NCBI GenBank assembly: GCA_900551325.1
Contig: URVM01000011.1
Location: forward strand, 1 to 64,000
DNA length: 64,000 nucleotides
Reading direction: 5' to 3'
From: an uncultured Eubacteriales bacterium
GTDB lineage: Bacteria; Bacillota; Clostridia; Lachnospirales; Cellulosilyticaceae
The notes under the pieces are model-generated. The model ran no database searches. It was not told the origin of the DNA and saw nothing but the letters and a program-made list of their open reading frames with translations. Positions within the stretch are counted from its first letter, which is position 1, and every line of letters begins with the position of its first letter. The translations under genes and the position numbers were made by a program. Positions 61,167 to 64,000 of the stretch are shown here, one piece after another.

Positions 61167-62979
61167 AATTAATTGTAATTATCTTTGTACTACTGTTCCA
61201 GTTAACTTCTGCTCCAAGTTGCTCACTAATAAACCTAATTGGTACCATTGTTGTTCCATTTATAATTTGTGGTGCAAGTAGTAATGATTGTGGCTGACCA
61301 TTTACTAAAGCCTGACGGCTTCCAATAGTTAAAACAATTGTATCATTACCTTGGTTTATAGTAATACGTTTATTCGTACTTTCCCATTCTACAGAAGCCT
61401 TTAAGTTTTCACTTACAATTCTAAGAGGCACAAGTGTTGTTCCATTTTGTATAAGCGGTGGTACAGGTGGATTTACTACTTTATTTCTTATAATAAGGCC
61501 AATCTGTCCCTCAGGTATAACTACCTGATTTCCATCACTATCCCCTTCACTACTTCCTAAGCTTTCGAAACTTACATAGTCAGCACTTACATAGCCTACT
61601 CGCCCATCTTCTAAACCTACTTCATACCAACCATTTGATAGGGCAAATAAAGTGAGCTTAGTGCCTTTTTCTAATTTAGCTAAACTGGTATAGCTTGTTC
61701 CTGGACCACTTCTAAAATTTAGATTGTCTTCAGTTACAAAGCCTACTTTACCTGCTACATCTCCTATGTTATTAGATGAGCTACCATTATTGCTATTAGA
61801 GTTATTATCATTTGTATTATTATCATCAACCGGTGGAATATTTATTTGTGGCCCATTATAATAAGCTGCTAGTTTATCTGCTACACCTTGTCTATTATTT
61901 ATTAAGTCCCTCATACTAAAATAAATACTACCTTTTATTTCAGGATATTTTTTATTTTCTTCTAATTGAGTGATTATTTCCTTAGCTACAGAATCTTTAT
62001 AAATCCCTTGGCCTATGTAAAGTTTAACATCTGTTCCTTTTACTTCATTTGACCACCATTTTACAAGTGTGTTGTAATTGGCTGTTTTATGTGTTGTTTC
62101 CCAATAAATTTGTGGTACTACATAGTCAATCCATTCATTTTGAATCCATGTTCTTGTATCTGCATAAACAGTGTAGTAAGATTCTCCTCCACCTGTAGCA
62201 GAACCTGTTGGATCATTTTTTTCATTTTTCCAAATACCTATTGGACTAATACCAAAGAGTACATCAGGATTTGTACGTTCTATTACTTTACTTACTCTAC
62301 GTACCATATCATTAATATGTTCCCGTCTCTGGTTTGCTACTACACCATCTTTACCTTCTCCTTGTGGTAATGGGTAATTTGATGGATAGAAGTAATCATC
62401 AAAATGTATACCATCAATATCATAGTTTTCTACAATTTCTTTAACTGTAGCTTCAATATGTTGTTTAACCTCTTCCAATTCTGGATTATAGTATAATGCA
62501 TTGTTATAAGTCATAACCCATTCTGGGTGAAGTCTTGCCGGGTGCGTTATACTAAGTACATTTAAATCTGTACCTGTTGAAGTAATACGATAGGGATTAA
62601 GCCATGCATGAATATCCATTCCTCTTTTATGTGCTTCTTCCACCATAAAGGCTAAAGGATCATATCCTGGATAAAGTCCTTGTGTACCTGTTAGTACATC
62701 TGACCAAGGATTAATATTAGAAACATATAAAGCATCTGCTTTTGGCCTTACTTGAACAATAATTGTATTCATACCTAATGCTTGCATACGATCTAGTTTA
62801 TTAATAAACTCTTGTTTTTGTGCAATAGGATTGTTTTTCACACTTGGAAAGTCTATGTTGTATATAGTTGACATCCATACTGCTCGCATATCTTCTTCAT
62901 GCTGTGCTGCTTGTACTTTATATGGCCAGATAGTTACTAAAGTACATATTATAAGCAGTGATAAAATTATCTTTTTCAT
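61165..62979 (-). CDS. Secreted GHL10 glycosidase with SH3b and CAO-N domains
   Basis: The 604-aa protein has a signal peptide (residues 1-24), a GHL10/PF02638 glycoside hydrolase domain (about 27-370; MRAVWMSTIYNIDFPSV, NTIIVQVRPKADALY, MDIHAWLNPYR, YDIDGIHFDDYFYP), an Asn/Ser-rich linker (about 380-405), a bacterial SH3b domain (about 410-470; LNFRSGPGTSY, YVSADYV) and a C-terminal copper-amine-oxidase-N-type domain (about 485-604; TLVPLRIVSENL, TMVPIRFISEQLGAEVNW). It is probably wall-bound and acts on cell wall or an external glycan. An AAGGAGAAG site precedes the ATG. Confidence 0.92.
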   Translation of the reverse strand: MKKIILSLLIICTLVTIWPYKVQAAQHEEDMRAVWMSTIYNIDFPSVKNNPIAQKQEFINKLDRMQALGMNTIIVQVRPKADALYVSNINPWSDVLTGTQGLYPGYDPLAFMVEEAHKRGMDIHAWLNPYRITSTGTDLNVLSITHPARLHPEWVMTYNNALYYNPELEEVKQHIEATVKEIVENYDIDGIHFDDYFYPSNYPLPQGEGKDGVVANQRREHINDMVRRVSKVIERTNPDVLFGISPIGIWKNEKNDPTGSATGGGESYYTVYADTRTWIQNEWIDYVVPQIYWETTHKTANYNTLVKWWSNEVKGTDVKLYIGQGIYKDSVAKEIITQLEENKKYPEIKGSIYFSMRDLINNRQGVADKLAAYYNGPQINIPPVDDNNTNDNNSNSNNGSSSNNIGDVAGKVGFVTEDNLNFRSGPGTSYTSLAKLEKGTKLTLFALSNGWYEVGLEDGRVGYVSADYVSFESLGSSEGDSDGNQVVIPEGQIGLIIRNKVVNPPVPPLIQNGTTLVPLRIVSENLKASVEWESTNKRITINQGNDTIVLTIGSRQALVNGQPQSLLLAPQIINGTTMVPIRFISEQLGAEVNWNSSTKIITIN

Positions 62980-63159
62980 CTTCTTCTCCTTACCTTTTAT
63001 GTCTTATTATAGTCTCGTTTTATTTTAACTCCTTTATTATATACCAAAATATGTCTATTTAGGACATTGTCATGAAATCTTAACGAATTTGAAAGAAAAA
63101 TGTATGATTTAATCCCTTTTGAAAATACTAATAAGGAGAATTTTCTTAGGAGGTTCATT

Positions 63160-63270
63160 ATGAAAAATTGTTGTAAAGATAATGGTACGACACCAAGTAA
63201 TCCAAAAACAGGTAATACTAAAAATCATATTTCCTCAAAAGCAGGCATGAAAAATCCTGATGCCAAATAA
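63160..63270 (+). CDS. Small basic Cys-containing peptide (36 aa)
   Basis: A short open frame starts with ATG eight bases after AGGAGG (63149-63154). The product, starting MKNCCKDN and ending KNPDAK, is rich in Asn, Lys and Thr, with two adjacent Cys near the N-terminus. A terminator follows within 15 nt, and a plausible promoter-like AT-rich stretch precedes it. It is too short for standard gene calling. No family is recognised. Confidence 0.6.
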   Translation: MKNCCKDNGTTPSNPKTGNTKNHISSKAGMKNPDAK

Positions 63271-63282
63271 CTTTTCATACTA

Positions 63283-63328
63283 AAAGAGGCTAAGCTTACT
63301 ACTATTTGTAGTTGGCTTAGCCTCTTTA
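63283..63328. terminator. Bidirectional terminator before the ABC permease
   Basis: AAAGAGGCTAAGC pairs with GGCTTAGCCTCTTT (one mismatch) with additional inner pairing of ACTAC/GTAGT. It serves the 36-aa peptide gene and the converging permease gene. Confidence 0.88.
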
Positions 63329-63336
63329 AATCTAAC

Positions 63337-64000
63337 TTACCCTTTAACTGCTCCCATAGCAATCCCTTTAATAATGTACTTTTGACAAGTTAAATAGAAT
63401 ATTATAATTGGAATAATAGCAAGCACAAGCATTGCCATCATAGCTCCCATATCAATAGACCCATATCCACCTTTTAAATATTGAATAGCAATAGGAATGG
63501 TCTTATAATCTGTTCCAATAATTAGATAAGGTAATAAATAGTCATTCCAAATCCACATAGTATTGAGTATGGCTACTGTAATAACAGTAGGTTTTAATAT
63601 AGGAAAAACTACTATAAAAAACATTTGTATAGGATTACATCCATCAATAAGGGCTGCCTCTTCTACTTCTATAGGAATAGACTTAACAAAGCCGCAAAAC
63701 ATAAAGACAGATAGTCCTGCTCCAAAACCTAGATAAATAAGGATAATGCCTATTGGATTATCTAATCTTAAAGTGTTAGCTACATAAGTAAGTGTAAACA
63801 TAACCATTTGAAAAGGTACAATCATAGAAAATACAAATAAATAGTACAAGCCTTTAGTCCATATATTTTTCACCCTAATAATAAACCACGCTGTCATAGA
63901 TGTAAAAAGTATAATGGCTCCTACTGAAAATAAAGTAATCCATAAAGACCATCCAAAAGCCTGTAAGAAACCTGTTTTTGTAATCCCTGCAATGTAATTA
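63337..64000 (-). CDS. ABC sugar transporter permease, MalG type (partial, N-terminus outside window)
   Basis: The frame is open to the window edge, and upstream of the internal ATG at 63897 it continues with NYIAGITKTGFLQAFGWSLW and ITLFSVGAIILFTS, typical of MalG-type inner membrane permeases, so the true start lies beyond 64000. About 221 residues are visible. The EAA loop EEAALIDGCNPIQMFFIVVFPIL contacts the ATPase, and the C-terminus KYIIKGIAMGAVKG is typical. Several membrane segments are present. It imports an unidentified carbohydrate. Companion permease and binding protein genes should lie upstream on the minus strand. Confidence 0.93.
   Translation of the reverse strand, partial: NYIAGITKTGFLQAFGWSLWITLFSVGAIILFTSMTAWFIIRVKNIWTKGLYYLFVFSMIVPFQMVMFTLTYVANTLRLDNPIGIILIYLGFGAGLSVFMFCGFVKSIPIEVEEAALIDGCNPIQMFFIVVFPILKPTVITVAILNTMWIWNDYLLPYLIIGTDYKTIPIAIQYLKGGYGSIDMGAMMAMLVLAIIPIIIFYLTCQKYIIKGIAMGAVKG

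Overview
The window is chromosomal DNA from a low-G+C, Gram-positive, almost certainly endospore-forming anaerobe of the Clostridia, probably a Lachnospirales relative (Cellulosilyticum-like is a guess from gene style, not a demonstrated match). Supporting signs are the strong AAGGAGG ribosome binding sites, Rex, a leucine T-box in front of leuS, a Re-citrate synthase pathway, indolepyruvate:ferredoxin oxidoreductase, SLH-domain and copper-amine-oxidase-N-type secreted proteins, and many small Cys-rich proteins. Nearly everything is chromosomal housekeeping or cell-surface coding. I see no prophage, insertion sequence, CRISPR array or plasmid module.

Layout. 1-1.1 kb: the 5' part of a 23S rRNA gene on the minus strand, preceded by tRNA-Ala(UGC) and then directly by a strong promoter, with no 16S gene in between. 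1.2-5.4 kb: a degenerate YgjP-like protein, a MazG-like small protein, a NUDIX hydrolase, cutC and radA. 5.9-14.5 kb (minus strand): a conserved small protein, zinc-ribbon protein plus clpC, then the classic acpS-nnrDE-lipoprotein-alr-mazE-mazF operon headed by an unknown coiled-coil protein. 14.6-17.3 kb: rex and a divergent ABC-F gene (ydiF-like). 17.4-26.4 kb: a GntR/FCD regulator, a TcaA-like membrane-anchored protein, a YeiH-type transporter, TraX-like protein, and the 2-oxoglutarate pathway genes isocitrate dehydrogenase, aconitase and Re-citrate synthase. The same TTGTATACA(A) motif lies by the GntR gene and twice in the Re-citrate synthase promoter. 26.5-31.3 kb: small aromatic membrane proteins, proteins sharing an AxPFL motif, an SLH-GH18 protein and a rhomboid protease. 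31.4-43.9 kb: leuS with T-box, mgtC-like gene, paired zinc-ribbon membrane paralogs, a long nested inverted-repeat element that looks like a structured RNA, an EF-G-like GTPase, glyA, iorBA and split thrE. 44-64 kb: Cys-rich proteins, an RseC-like protein, polysaccharide deacetylase, two paralogous PKD-type secreted proteins, an LTA-synthase-like enzyme, a conserved three-gene operon (TPR/poly-Cys protein, DUF5685-type protein, membrane protein), an azoreductase-MarR pair, a GHL10 glycosidase and the end of an ABC sugar permease.

Best leads for something undescribed: (i) the roughly 255-bp nested helix element at 36250-36505, (ii) the tRNA-Ala-23S unit with its own promoter and no 16S, (iii) the operon at 55319-57163, whose middle protein has paired Asp-rich motifs resembling squalene/phytoene synthases beside a poly-cysteine protein, and (iv) the predicted GntR control of 2-oxoglutarate synthesis. 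Many start codons were moved from the longest open frame to an internal ATG/GTG because a ribosome binding site lies inside the longer frame; these choices are stated in each entry.
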